Shown here: positions 8,414-17,661 of the stretch, one piece after another | How the letters are laid out: every line of letters starts with the position of its first letter | Numbering within the stretch: position 1 is the stretch's first letter | Assembly: GCF_000190695.1 (NCBI RefSeq) | Contig: NZ_GL870929.1 | Location: forward strand, 1,457,393 to 1,521,392 | DNA: 64,000 nucleotides | Reading direction: 5' to 3' | Source of the DNA: Kingella denitrificans ATCC 33394 | GTDB lineage: Bacteria > Pseudomonadota > Gammaproteobacteria > Burkholderiales > Neisseriaceae | Position numbers and translations under genes: made by a program | Notes under the pieces: model-generated | Told to the model about the DNA's origin: nothing | Database searches by the model: none | Seen by the model: only the letters and a program-made list of their open reading frames with translations

Positions 8414-9979
8414 TTATGCCAGCGAGCCTTCGTCCAGCAGGGCATCGACAAACGCGCGCGCATTGAACGGCCGCAAATCATCAATACGCTCGCCCACGCC
8501 GATAAAGCGCACCGGAATGGCGCGGCTGCTGGCCAATGCCGCCAACACGCCGCCTTTGGCCGTGCCGTCCAGCTTGGTGACGATAAGGCCGGTAACGCCC
8601 AAGGCATCGTCAAACGCCACCACTTGGTTCACGGCGTTTTGGCCGATGTTCGCATCCAGCACCACGATGATCTCATGCGGCGCATCGGGCATGGATTTTT
8701 GCAGCACGCGCTTCACTTTTTTGATTTCTTCCATCAAATGCAGCTGCGTGGGCAGGCGGCCGGCCGTGTCCGCCAGCACCACATCAATTTTGCGCGCTTT
8801 CGCCGCTTCCACGGCATCGAAGCACACGGCGGCAGAATCGCCTTTTTCCTGCGAAATCACCACCACGCCGTTGCGCTCGCCCCATTCCTGCAACTGTTCG
8901 CGCGCGGCGGCACGGAAGGTATCGCCCGCCGCCAGCATCACGCTTTTGCCTTGTTTTTGGAAATATTTGGCCAGCTTGCCGATGGACGTGGTTTTACCCG
9001 CGCCGTTAATGCCGGCCATCATGATGACGAAAGGCTGGCCGTTTTCGGGCAGAACCAGCGGTTTTTCCAGCGGTTTGAGCAAATCGTAAATCGCTTCTTT
9101 CAGCGCCTGACGCAGCTCTTTGCCGTCTTTCAGGCCACGCAGCGACACGCGTTCTCGCACTTCCTTCATCAAATGTTCGGTCGCTTCGATGCCCATGTCG
9201 CTGGTCAGCAGCACGGTTTCCAGCTCTTCATACAAATCTTCGTCGATTTTGCCGCCGCCGAACACGCCCGCCAGCGATTTGGCCATGTGGTTGCGCGATT
9301 TGTCCAATCCGCGCACCAGCCGCGCCGTCCAGTTCAGCGGCTCTTCTTCTTCGGGCTGCACTTGCGGCGGCATTTCCGTAACGGCTTTGGGTGCTTCGGT
9401 TTTGGGCAAAGCAGCCTGCACGGGTTCTTCGGTTTCAGTTTGCGCTGTTTCCGCTGCGGCGGTTTCTGTGGTTTCGTTTTGGGCTACATTTTCCGTAACG
9501 GCGTTGTCCACTTCGGTTTCAACGATAGGTGCAGGCTGCTTTTCTTCATCCGCGCTGTCGGGTTGGGCAGCCTGTTCGGTGGCTTGTGCGGATTCTTCGG
9601 TTTCGGGTTGCGCTGTTTCTTCAGCGGCGGTTTCTTTGGTTTCGTTTTGGTTTACATTTTCCGCAACGGCGTTGTCCATTTCGGGTTCAATGGCAGGTGC
9701 AGGCTGCTTTTCTTCATCCGCGTTTTCAGACAAAGCAGCCTGCACGGGTTCGGCAGGTTGTTCGGACGCAGGTTCGCCCGCGGCTTCTTGCACGCCGGGT
9801 TCTGCGGTTTCGCCGCTGTGCGCCGCGCTGCTGCCTGTGTTTGCTTCAGCGGCAGGTGCAGGCTGCTTTTGTTGTTCGGTCGTGTCGGGTTGGGCAGGCT
9901 GTTGTGCAGTTTCGGTATTGGTTGGTGTTGGTGACGCGTCTTTGGGTTTACGGAATAATTTATTGATAAAACTAAACAT
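8414..9979 (-). CDS. ftsY: Signal recognition particle receptor FtsY
   Basis: GTPase receptor that docks SRP-ribosome complexes at the inner membrane for co-translational insertion. The 521-residue product starts MFSFINKLFRKPK (amphipathic membrane-targeting N-terminus). An acidic Glu/Ala/Pro/Gln-rich A domain runs to about residue 205, then the NG domain with GINGAGKTTSIGKLA (G1), DTFRAAAREQL, DTAGRLPTQ and TKLDGTAKGG. The A domain contains an imperfect 56-residue tandem repeat and five uptake-sequence cores, encoding KQPAP three times and VQAAL twice. Further in-frame upstream codons overlap a Correia remnant and are not used. Function is certain; the A-domain architecture is unusual. Confidence 0.96.
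   Translation of the reverse strand: MFSFINKLFRKPKDASPTPTNTETAQQPAQPDTTEQQKQPAPAAEANTGSSAAHSGETAEPGVQEAAGEPASEQPAEPVQAALSENADEEKQPAPAIEPEMDNAVAENVNQNETKETAAEETAQPETEESAQATEQAAQPDSADEEKQPAPIVETEVDNAVTENVAQNETTETAAAETAQTETEEPVQAALPKTEAPKAVTEMPPQVQPEEEEPLNWTARLVRGLDKSRNHMAKSLAGVFGGGKIDEDLYEELETVLLTSDMGIEATEHLMKEVRERVSLRGLKDGKELRQALKEAIYDLLKPLEKPLVLPENGQPFVIMMAGINGAGKTTSIGKLAKYFQKQGKSVMLAAGDTFRAAAREQLQEWGERNGVVVISQEKGDSAAVCFDAVEAAKARKIDVVLADTAGRLPTQLHLMEEIKKVKRVLQKSMPDAPHEIIVVLDANIGQNAVNQVVAFDDALGVTGLIVTKLDGTAKGGVLAALASSRAIPVRFIGVGERIDDLRPFNARAFVDALLDEGSLA
9395..9715 (-). repeat. Tandem 168-bp (56-codon) repeat in the ftsY A domain
   Basis: Unit 1 covers 9548-9715 (residues 89-144) and partial unit 2 covers 9395-9547 (residues 145-195). 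Both begin EEKQPAP and share DNAV.ENV.QNET.ETAA.ETAQ.ETEE. The two DNA copies keep a constant 168-base offset: TTCTTCGGTTTC occurs at 9425 and at 9593. Each unit begins with an uptake-sequence core (9530-9539 and 9698-9707). Confidence 0.9.
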
Positions 9980-10081
9980 GGCGCGGACTCGTTGGAATAA
10001 AAATGTTGATATTGTATCTGTATTTTGGCTGGCATTAAAGCGGTTTGTCGCCGTTGGGGGGCTGCAATGGTGCAGTGTCAG

Positions 10082-10116
10082 CCTGTCGTGTCTCATTTTT
10101 ATTTTAATCCGCTATA
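10082..10116. repeat. Correia-like element remnant (solo end)
   Basis: The string from TGTCTCATTTTTATTTTAAT to CCGCTATA matches the right end of the full elements at 17538-17643 and 38834-38939, but no left half is present. It abuts TATAAT (10115-10120), which could act as a -10 box for the ABC ATPase gene that follows; a matching -35 is not clear. Confidence 0.7.
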
Positions 10117-10148
10117 TAATGCGCGTTTTGGGCAATGGGAGCGGCAAA

Positions 10149-11072
10149 ATGTTGGAGATTCGGCGGCTGGATAAGCGGTTTGCAGACAAAATAGTGGCGG
10201 ACGGCGTTGATTTGCGTGTGGAGGCAGGCTGCCTGACGGCGGTTTTGGGCGCGTCGGGCAGCGGTAAATCCACGCTGCTGAACATGGTGGCGGGGCTGCT
10301 GCCGCCCGACGGCGGCGAAATCGTGCTGGGCGGCACGCTGCTGAATCCGCTGCCGCCGCAAAAGCGCGAAGTGGCGATGATGTTTCAGGATTTCGCCCTG
10401 CTGCCGCATTTGAACGTGTGGCAGAACGTGGCGTTCGGGCTGCGGATGCGCGGCGAGGGCAAGCACGTTGCCCAAGAAAAAGCCGAACGGTTTTTGGCGC
10501 AGGTGGGCTTGCAGGACACGGCCGACCGGCGGATTGATGCCTTGTCGGGCGGCGAAAAGCAGCGCGTGGCATTGGCGCGCGCCTTGGTGGGTGCGCCGAA
10601 AGTGCTGTTGCTGGACGAGCCTTTTTCCAGCTTGGACACGGGGTTGCGCGGGCAGTTGCAAACTTTGGTGCGCGAGTTGGTGCGCCAATACGGGATTCCG
10701 GCGCTGCTGGTCACGCACGACCCGGCCGAAGCCGCATTGACGGCCGACCGGATGGCGGTTCTGCAACACGGCCGCATCGTCCAACACGACACGCCCGAAC
10801 AACTGTTCCGCCGCCCCGTGTCAGAACCGGCTGCTCGGCTGCTCGGCTGCGTGAACGTGTCGCCCGAATATTATGTGCCGCCCGAAGCCGTGTTGATTGG
10901 CGACGAACGCGGCATTCCCGTGCCAGTGCACGCGTGCCAAAAGCAGCCTGCACTTTGGCGCATTGTGTTGCAACATCCGAAATGGGGCGAGCTGGTGTGC
11001 TGGCATGCGTATCCTGTGGGCGACACCTGCCGCGCATGGGTGGACGAGGCGCAAGTGGTGCGGTTTGCCTGA
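10149..11072 (+). CDS. ABC transporter ATP-binding protein (importer type), orphan
   Basis: A 307-residue ATPase of the importer class that powers CysA/PotA/FbpC-like systems. It shows Walker A GASGSGKS (residues 34-41), Q-loop MMFQDFALLPHL, signature LSGGEKQRVALARAL, Walker B VLLLDEPFSSLD and the H-loop LLVTHD. A roughly 90-residue C-terminal tail after the ATPase core suggests a short TOBE-like regulatory part. I choose MLEIRRL as start; an in-frame ATG 10 codons upstream (10119) overlaps the possible -10. No permease or binding-protein gene is adjacent, so the substrate is unknown. An uptake core at 10943-10952 encodes QKQPAL in the tail. Confidence 0.88.
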   Translation: MLEIRRLDKRFADKIVADGVDLRVEAGCLTAVLGASGSGKSTLLNMVAGLLPPDGGEIVLGGTLLNPLPPQKREVAMMFQDFALLPHLNVWQNVAFGLRMRGEGKHVAQEKAERFLAQVGLQDTADRRIDALSGGEKQRVALARALVGAPKVLLLDEPFSSLDTGLRGQLQTLVRELVRQYGIPALLVTHDPAEAALTADRMAVLQHGRIVQHDTPEQLFRRPVSEPAARLLGCVNVSPEYYVPPEAVLIGDERGIPVPVHACQKQPALWRIVLQHPKWGELVCWHAYPVGDTCRAWVDEAQVVRFA

Positions 11073-11100
11073 ACCGCCGCGTACATGGTTTCGGACGATG

Positions 11101-11144
11101 AAAAAGCAGCCTGCACTTGGAATTTACCGTGCAGGCTGCTTTAT
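11101..11144 (+). terminator. Uptake-sequence inverted pair
   Basis: AAAAAGCAGCCTGCAC, a short loop and GTGCAGGCTGCTTTATTT, about 30 bases after the ABC ATPase stop. Stem plus T-rich tail fits an intrinsic terminator. Confidence 0.85.
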
Positions 11145-11181
11145 TTGCATGCGGCAAACCAAGGAGCAGGCTGCTTTTAAA

Positions 11182-11208
11182 GCGTGGGTATGGCGGCGCA
11201 ACGCCATG
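11182..11208. repeat. Short palindromic repeat, copy 1 (family with 37422, 39632, 47956)
   Basis: Contains GTGGGTATGGCGG and CGCCAT, so that TATGGCG pairs with CGCCAT. It is almost the exact reverse complement of the copy at 47956-47982. Uptake-sequence cores flank it on both sides (11166-11174 and 11223-11232). Confidence 0.6.
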
Positions 11209-11304
11209 AACGCCGTAAAAAGCAGCCTGCACATTCGTCTGCGAAAGCCCGAAAAATGCGGCGGCGGTGCTTTTGTTTTCCGTCAAAGGCAGGCAGGTAC
11301 GCGT

Positions 11305-11333
11305 TTGCCGTTCCTGTGGCGCGGGCGTAGAAT
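11305..11333 (+). promoter_or_regulatory. Sigma-70-like promoter for the methyltransferase gene
   Basis: TTGCCG (11305-11310) and TAGAAT (11328-11333) are 17 bases apart, about 35 bases upstream of the start codon. The ribosome site AGGAG follows at about 11355. Confidence 0.55.
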
Positions 11334-11368
11334 AATAATCGTTATCAACAAAAACAGGAGTCATCGCA

Positions 11369-12196
11369 ATGGAAAACAATAAAATTTCGCCCAGCCAAAT
11401 CAGCGTATTGTCCGAAACCATGTTGATTCCGTTGTGGGCGAAGGCGGTGGAATACGGCCGGCCGGACGCGCTGCTGACCGATGCGGAAGCGGCGCGCATG
11501 AAGGAGATGATTGACTATGATTTCGGCAAATTTGCGGGCGTGAAGGCCTCGCAGGCGGGCTGCTGCGGCAGGGCTGCGCTGATTGACGATGAAGTGCGGC
11601 GGTTTGCCGAAGCGCATCCGGACGGTGTGGTGGTGCAGCTTGGCGCGGGGCTGGACGCGCGCTATGAGCGTTTGGGGCGGCCGAAGCTGACGGCCTGGTA
11701 CGATTTGGATTTGCCGGACGTACTGGAGTTGCGGCGCATGCTGCTGCCCGAATCGGGCAATCATTATCTGGCGGGCTCGCTGTTTGACGAGGATTGGGCG
11801 CGGACGGCGGCGGCGCATGGCAAGCCGGTGTTGCTGGTGTCGGAAGGGGTGCTGATGTATTTTGAAGAGGCGCGGGTGAAGGAATTTTTTGCGATGGTGA
11901 ACCGTGTGCTGCCGGGTGCGGAACTGGTGTTTGACGTGATTCCGCCGTTGTTGTTGAAACACGCGAAACAGCACGATGCGCTGGGCAAAATGGGAAAACC
12001 GCCGGAATTCAAATGGGCGCTGCCCGACCCGAAAGCGCTGGAAAGTTGGCTGCCGGGGCTGCGCGTAGAACGGGTCGGCAGCCTGATGGAGCGTTGTTTG
12101 CACCGCTATCCGTGGCTGCTGCGCCTGCTGTATAAAACGGCGTGGGGCAGGAAGAATGCCGACCAGAAAATCATCACGCTGCGGTTCGGCGGTTGA
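11369..12196 (+). CDS. Class I SAM-dependent methyltransferase, leucine carboxyl methyltransferase family
   Basis: A 275-residue cytoplasmic protein of the LCM/COG3315 group (carboxyl- or O-methyltransferases). Visible hallmarks are the SAM-binding VVQLGAGLDARYERL, the acidic turn WYDLDLPDVLELRR, and VLLVSEGVLMYFEEARV in the second half of the fold. The physiological substrate in this family is usually unknown; some members act in polyketide pathways but nothing here points to one. The gene has its own promoter and a hairpin after the stop, so it appears monocistronic. Start supported by AGGAG 8-10 bases before the ATG. Confidence 0.85.
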   Translation: MENNKISPSQISVLSETMLIPLWAKAVEYGRPDALLTDAEAARMKEMIDYDFGKFAGVKASQAGCCGRAALIDDEVRRFAEAHPDGVVVQLGAGLDARYERLGRPKLTAWYDLDLPDVLELRRMLLPESGNHYLAGSLFDEDWARTAAAHGKPVLLVSEGVLMYFEEARVKEFFAMVNRVLPGAELVFDVIPPLLLKHAKQHDALGKMGKPPEFKWALPDPKALESWLPGLRVERVGSLMERCLHRYPWLLRLLYKTAWGRKNADQKIITLRFGG

Positions 12197-12220
12197 TTGT
12201 GTCATGATTTTATGTGTTTA

Positions 12221-12265
12221 AAAAAAGTGCAGGCTGCTTTTTCATCGTCCAAAAGCAGCCTGCAC
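12221..12265. terminator. Uptake-sequence inverted pair, T tracts inside
   Basis: AAAAAAGTGCAGGCTGCTTTTT and CAAAAGCAGCCTGCAC lie between two convergent genes (methyltransferase and DMT-like protein), in the reverse arrangement. Confidence 0.65.
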
Positions 12266-12283
12266 TTCATTTATTGGTACCGC

Positions 12284-12715
12284 TTATTTTTTCACCATAA
12301 ACCAAAGCCCGAGCAGGGTGAGCAGCACGCCGGCGGCTTTCTGCCACGAAAAATGTTCGCCGAACAGCAGCAGGCTCAACGGTATCAGCAGCAGTGCGGC
12401 CATGCCGTTCACCGCCACGCCGCCCCATTGCGGTGAACCGCCCACTTGGTAGGCCAGTAGGAAGCCCAGTTCGATAAGGATGATGCCCACGGCCACCAGC
12501 CATATGCGCCAGTTGCCCAGCAGCGGCACGGCGGCGGCCAGTTCGGTTTTGCCCCAGAACGCGAAGGCGAGCAGGCACAGCAGCATGGCGATGCCGTAAT
12601 AAATGCTCAGCACCAGCATGGGATGGGCGGTTTCGCCGTGCAGCGATTTCTGGCCGAGGTGGTAACAGATATTGCCGAGCGCGGCAACAAGCAGGAAGGG
12701 GAGGAATTTGGGCAT
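12284..12715 (-). CDS. Small EamA/DMT-like membrane protein
   Basis: A 143-residue integral membrane protein with four to five hydrophobic helices, beginning MPKFLPFLLVAALGNICY and ending in the DMT-type pattern LLLFGEHFSWQKAAGVLLTLLGLWFMVKK. That ending is characteristic of the EamA/SMR superfamily of drug/metabolite transporters, of which this would be a half-length member likely to dimerise. Substrate unknown. The frame extends 59 codons upstream through an uptake sequence, but the hydrophobic start at 12715 is far more plausible. It follows the small protein at 12763-12942 on the same strand. Confidence 0.75.
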   Translation of the reverse strand: MPKFLPFLLVAALGNICYHLGQKSLHGETAHPMLVLSIYYGIAMLLCLLAFAFWGKTELAAAVPLLGNWRIWLVAVGIILIELGFLLAYQVGGSPQWGGVAVNGMAALLLIPLSLLLFGEHFSWQKAAGVLLTLLGLWFMVKK

Positions 12716-12762
12716 TGTGTTGTGGGATTCGGTGGGTGGAAGGGTGCAGGCTGCCTGAGCCG

Positions 12763-12942
12763 TCATCGCCAAAGCGCCAAACCCAGTATCAACAGCAGCA
12801 ACATACCGCCCAGCATGCGCGTGGGCTTGGGCGCGGACGGTTTTATCCAGCCGCATTTGCGCCCTATCCAGAACATCAGGCGCAGCAGGCATTCAATCAG
12901 TGTCGCGGCAATATCGATAAGCAGCAGGGGCGATTCGGCCAT
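12763..12942 (-). CDS. Small membrane protein, unknown function
   Basis: A 59-residue protein with two hydrophobic stretches: MAESPLLLIDIAATLIECLL near the N-terminus and MLGGMLLLLILGLALW at the C-terminus, joined by a basic loop (GRKCGWIKPSAPKPTR). A strong ribosome site (GAAAGGAAGG) lies 6 bases before this ATG, which is why I prefer it to the ATG 28 codons upstream. It resembles small bacterial inner-membrane proteins with cytoplasmic basic loops; no named family is recognised. It may be co-transcribed with the DMT-like gene 47 bases downstream, although an uptake core at 12744-12753 lies between them. Confidence 0.6.
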   Translation of the reverse strand: MAESPLLLIDIAATLIECLLRLMFWIGRKCGWIKPSAPKPTRMLGGMLLLLILGLALWR

Positions 12943-13031
12943 TGTCGGCCTTCCTTTCGGCTTTGGCGGCAAGCAAGTAAGATAAATATCTATCTTACCC
13001 TGATTATACGCCGCCATCATGCCCAAACAAA

Positions 13032-13073
13032 AGTGCAGGCTGCTTTTTCTGTTGCCAAAAAGCAGCCTGCACT
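13032..13073. terminator. Uptake-sequence inverted pair, T tracts inside
   Basis: AAGTGCAGGCTGCTTTTT and AAAAAGCAGCCTGCACTT with an 8-9 base loop, following the argG stop. Confidence 0.65.
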
Positions 13074-13089
13074 TTGCGATTATGCTTCT

Positions 13090-14430
<1,341 letters not shown>

Positions 14431-14461
14431 TCAATATTTTGGGCTGGGTGGTCAATAGGCA

Positions 14462-15784
14462 TCAGCGTGCAGGCTGCATTTCCACGAAAACGGCGCGGCC
14501 GGACGTGAGCAATCGTGCGGCTTCCTGCACTTGTTGTGCGGTCACTTGGCTTAAACGGCGGCGGATTTCGGCTTCGTCGCGATAGGAAAAGCCGGTGTTT
14601 TCCAGCGTACCCATCAGCGAAGCGCGCGATTCGATGCTGTCGCGGTCGTAGATTTCGTTGGCTTCTTCTTGGCGGATGGCGCGTTGCAGCTCTTCTTCGG
14701 AAACGCCGTTTTCGGCAATGTCGGCAATCTGCGCTTCAATAAGCTGGCGCAGTTTGGCGGTGGAAGTGCCGTTGGCGGGCATGGCGAAGACGGTCCACAG
14801 CTGCGGCTGGCGCGACAGCAAATCGTATGAAACGTCGATGCGTTGCGCGGTTTGTTGGCCGCGTACCAGATTTTTGCTGAAACGCGCGGCGGAGTGGCCG
14901 TCCAGAATGCTGCCCAAAACGTCCAGCGCGTAAGGCATGGTGTCGTCCAGTTTCTGCAAATGCGGCACGCGGTAGCCCAGCACCATCAGGGGCTGCTTGG
15001 TGTTGGCGCGCATGGCGGCCGGTTTGACGGGGCGGTCCAGGCGTTCGGAAATGTCTTGGCGTTTGGGCAGTTCGCGTGCTGGGATTTGACCGAAATATTG
15101 TTTGACGGTGGCCAGCGTTTGTTCGGGGTTCACATCGCCCACGATAATCAGCGTGGCGTTGTTCGGCGCATACCATTGGCGATACCACTGGCGCAAATCG
15201 TTCGGTTTCAGGTGGTGCAAGTCGCGCATGATACCGATGGTGTGGGTGCGGTTGGCGGATTTTTGCCAGGCAATGCCCAACAGTTTTTCATACAGCGCGT
15301 TGTTCGGGCTGTCGTCCACGGTTTGGCGGCGCTCTTCGCGGATAACTTTCATTTCGTTGCGGAACGCGGCATCGCTGAAATTCAGGTTGGCCATGCGGTC
15401 GGCTTCCAATCGCAGCACGGTGGGCAGGTGTTGCGCGGCGATATTGACGTGATAGACCGTTTCTTCAGGCGATGTGTAGGCGTTGTCTTCACCGCCGAGT
15501 GCGGAAATCCGGCTGCTGTATTCGCCAGCGGGCACGGTGTGCGTGCCTTTGAACATCATGTGTTCCAAGGCGTGGCTGAGCCCTGTTTTGCCGGGCACTT
15601 CGTCTATCGAGCCGATTTTGTACCAAAGCTGCGTTAAAACGACGGGCGCGCGGTGGTCTTCGGCAATAATAACTTTCATGCCGTTGTCGAGTTGGTGGAA
15701 AACGGTTTCGGCAAATGCGGCGGGCATGGCCAACAGGGCGATGCCGGTGCAAATCAGGCGTTGGAGCGATTGCGGAAATAACAT
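14462..15784 (-). CDS. M16 family zinc metallopeptidase, secreted
   Basis: A 440-residue pitrilysin-type peptidase. The signal peptide ends at AMPAAFA (cleavage after about residue 25), so it acts in the periplasm. The inverted zinc motif HALEH (His71, Glu74, His75) and the downstream third ligand region are intact, and NNATLIIVGDVNPEQTL marks the second half of the M16 fold. Many beta-proteobacteria have two adjacent M16 genes; only one is here. The protein ends in uptake-sequence-coded residues (VEMQPAR). An upstream frame extension of 28 codons is translated uptake sequence and is not used. Confidence 0.9.
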   Translation of the reverse strand: MLFPQSLQRLICTGIALLAMPAAFAETVFHQLDNGMKVIIAEDHRAPVVLTQLWYKIGSIDEVPGKTGLSHALEHMMFKGTHTVPAGEYSSRISALGGEDNAYTSPEETVYHVNIAAQHLPTVLRLEADRMANLNFSDAAFRNEMKVIREERRQTVDDSPNNALYEKLLGIAWQKSANRTHTIGIMRDLHHLKPNDLRQWYRQWYAPNNATLIIVGDVNPEQTLATVKQYFGQIPARELPKRQDISERLDRPVKPAAMRANTKQPLMVLGYRVPHLQKLDDTMPYALDVLGSILDGHSAARFSKNLVRGQQTAQRIDVSYDLLSRQPQLWTVFAMPANGTSTAKLRQLIEAQIADIAENGVSEEELQRAIRQEEANEIYDRDSIESRASLMGTLENTGFSYRDEAEIRRRLSQVTAQQVQEAARLLTSGRAVFVEMQPAR

Positions 15785-15828
15785 AGCGTATCCATAAAAA
15801 CGAAAGGGGGATATTATAGCGAATTTGT

Positions 15829-15868
15829 GTGCAGGCTGCTTTTCCCGTATTGAAAAAGCAGCCTGCAC
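15829..15868. terminator. Uptake-sequence inverted pair, T tracts inside
   Basis: GTGCAGGCTGCTTTT and AAAAAGCAGCCTGCAC lie in the divergent intergenic region between the peptidase and the YchJ-like gene. No transcript from a flanking gene ends here, so it may be only an uptake signal or a leader hairpin. Confidence 0.55.
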
Positions 15869-15899
15869 GGGTCAAAAATCGGACGGAAAGGAAAAAAAG

Positions 15900-16361
15900 A
15901 TGCTGTGTCCCTGCGGTTCGGGTGCGGATTACCAAGATTGCTGCGCGCCGCTGCACCGGCAAAAGGCGGTGGCGCAAACGGCGGAGCAGCTGATGCGTTC
16001 GCGGTACGCAGCTTATGTCGCCCATGAAATCGATTATCTGGTGGTCACCACTGTGCCGTCGCAGCAGGCGTTGCTGGACAGGGAGGGCATGGCGCAGTGG
16101 TCGCGGCAGGCCGAATGGCTGGGCTTGGACGTGCTGCGGTATACGGACAACCTGAAACCGAACCACGCGCAGGTGGCTTTTGTGGCGCATTTTGCCGAAC
16201 AGGGGCAGGAAAGGCGGCATGAGGAGCTTTCGGCGTTTGTGCGCGTGGACGGCCGCTGGTATTTCATCGACCCGACCGTGCCGCTGCCGCCGATGAAGCA
16301 GCCGTGCATCTGCGGTTCGGGGCGCAAGTTCAAAGCGTGCTGTGGGCAGTTTTTCCGTTGA
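15900..16361 (+). CDS. YchJ-family protein with SEC-C motifs
   Basis: A 153-residue protein with a SEC-C zinc motif at each end: CPCGSGADYQDCC (residues 3-15) and CICGSGRKFKACC near the C-terminus. Between them is an NTF2-like segment beginning AEQLMRSRYAAYVAHEIDYL, diagnostic of the YchJ/UPF0225 family. Molecular role not established in the family. The start is the ATG just after AAGGAAAAAAAG, and the next gene is convergent behind a hairpin. Confidence 0.88.
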   Translation: MLCPCGSGADYQDCCAPLHRQKAVAQTAEQLMRSRYAAYVAHEIDYLVVTTVPSQQALLDREGMAQWSRQAEWLGLDVLRYTDNLKPNHAQVAFVAHFAEQGQERRHEELSAFVRVDGRWYFIDPTVPLPPMKQPCICGSGRKFKACCGQFFR

Positions 16362-16373
16362 GGCGCGCGAGCA

Positions 16374-16420
16374 AAAAGCAGCCTGCACGTTGAAGGGTTC
16401 GGCCTGTGCAGGCTGCTTTT
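16374..16420. terminator. Uptake-sequence inverted pair (bidirectional)
   Basis: CAAAAAGCAGCCTGCAC and GTGCAGGCTGCTTTTTT between two convergent genes, with T tracts facing outward on both strands. Confidence 0.85.
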
Positions 16421-16428
16421 TTACCCGC

Positions 16429-16797
16429 TCAATCCGCCGGCCGCGCGCTGGAAAGCGAGCCGAGCACTTGGCCTTGCGCGTTTTTAATCAGGCAGAAGCT
16501 CACTTGCGCGTAAATATAATGACCGTCGCGGTGCAGGGCTTTGGTGCGCGTGGCGCGGCCGTTGTGCTTGGTTCTGCCGCTTTCCACCGCCGCGTAAAAC
16601 CCGCGCCAATGCGGCTCGCGCAGATATTCGGGAATGATGATGTCCAAACTCTGCCCGATGGCCTCTTGCGCCGTGAAGCCGAACATTTGCTCGCTGGCCG
16701 AGTTCCAAAAACGGATTTTGCCCTCCGTGTCGGCATAAATCACTGAATCGGGCATTTGTTCCAGCATTTCTTGAAACGGCAGTGAGAATGTGTTCAT
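16429..16797 (-). CDS. Stand-alone PAS domain protein
   Basis: A 122-residue protein that is essentially one PAS domain: MPDSVIYADTEGKIRFWNSA, GFTAQEAIGQSLDIIIPE, then a PAC-like end HRDGHYIYAQVSFCLIKN. No kinase, cyclase or DNA-binding domain is attached. The ligand or cofactor cannot be told from sequence; single-domain PAS proteins often act as small sensors or adaptors. I start it at MNTFSLPFQEML; an upstream ATG 19 codons earlier lacks a better ribosome site. Confidence 0.82.
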   Translation of the reverse strand: MNTFSLPFQEMLEQMPDSVIYADTEGKIRFWNSASEQMFGFTAQEAIGQSLDIIIPEYLREPHWRGFYAAVESGRTKHNGRATRTKALHRDGHYIYAQVSFCLIKNAQGQVLGSLSSARPAD

Positions 16798-17023
16798 GAT
16801 ATTTCCTTTTGGTCTGTGGCGAGTCGTTATTGAAGCACAAATTTCGTGTGCCAAGCAACTATATATTTACACACATTTACAAGAAAACATACATGAATTA
16901 ACTTTTACTGTGCCGTCAAACGGTTTAAAATTTCCATTTTTGGCGATTCTTATCACGCAATAAGCGTGTCTGCCGCGCCCGAACAGCCTGTTTGCGGCCG
17001 CCGGCATGCTTTAAGGAAAGATT

Positions 17024-17461
17024 ATGGCTCTGGAAAAAATTGCAGATTATTTATACGTCTCCAAACAATTAAACGAACGCTTTGCCAAACAGGCGGCGCA
17101 AATCGGCATTAAAACCGTGATTTGCAACCGTCCGGACGGCGAAGAGGAAGGCCAGCCCAGCTTTGAAACGGTGAAAGAATGGCTTCATCAATACGGTATC
17201 GAGCATGTGGTGTATATGCCGATGGTGATGGAGCAAATCAACGATGCCGATTTGCAGCACTTTCAGGAAACCGTGGCCAAATCGCCCGCGCCCATTTTGG
17301 CGTATTGCCGCACCGGCACGCGCTCTGCGATGATGTGGGCATTGAACCAGGCCAAGCGCGGCGTGGAAGTGAATAGTCTGATTCGCGCGGCGGATTTGGC
17401 CGGTATCAATCTGGAACCGCACCGCGAACGCCTGAATGCCGTGTACCAAAAACGCGGATAA
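17024..17461 (+). CDS. DUF442/TIGR01244 phosphatase-like protein
   Basis: A 145-residue cytoplasmic protein of the DUF442 family, related to the neisserial protein NMA1982 whose fold is like cysteine phosphatases. The active-site-like loop is YCRTGTRS, with Cys95 and Arg100. The N-terminal half has the family pattern GIKTVICNRPDGE. Substrate unknown; in other bacteria the domain is linked to sulfide metabolism, but no sulfur gene is nearby. AAGGAAAG precedes the ATG. A hairpin and a Correia-like element follow. Confidence 0.85.
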   Translation: MALEKIADYLYVSKQLNERFAKQAAQIGIKTVICNRPDGEEEGQPSFETVKEWLHQYGIEHVVYMPMVMEQINDADLQHFQETVAKSPAPILAYCRTGTRSAMMWALNQAKRGVEVNSLIRAADLAGINLEPHRERLNAVYQKRG

Positions 17462-17496
17462 ACCCCAATATACCAAAACATAACACACATCTCTAA

Positions 17497-17538
17497 AAAA
17501 GCAGCCTGCACCTTGGTTTTCAAAGTGCAGGCTGCTTT
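17497..17538 (+). terminator. Uptake-sequence inverted pair
   Basis: AAAAAAGCAGCCTGCAC and GTGCAGGCTGCTTTAT after the DUF442 stop. The second arm runs directly into the TATAG end of a Correia-like element. Confidence 0.85.
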
Positions 17539-17643
17539 ATAGTGAATTAAAATCGCAATGATACGGTGTTGGCTCGCCTTGACGTACTACTTGTACGCCT
17601 TGCGGCTCGCCGCCTTGTCTCATTTTTATTTTAATCGACTATA
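17538..17643. mobile_element. Correia-like repeat element, full length (106 bp)
   Basis: Begins TATAGTGAATTA and ends TAATCGACTATA, near-perfect terminal inverted repeats. The inside carries GGCTCGCCTTGACGTACTA and GCGGCTCGCCGCCTTGTCTC, the same building blocks as the copies at 38834-38939 and 54626-54731. No coding capacity. Resembles neisserial CREE elements, which are non-autonomous transposable repeats inserted at TA. Confidence 0.85.
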
Positions 17644-17661
17644 TTTGCATGCGCCGGCGGG

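Noticed and set aside
9120..10148. A single large plus-strand gene covering the ftsY A domain and the ABC ATPase
   Set aside because: The upstream part is antisense to ftsY and low-complexity; the ABC ATPase has its own start at 10149.
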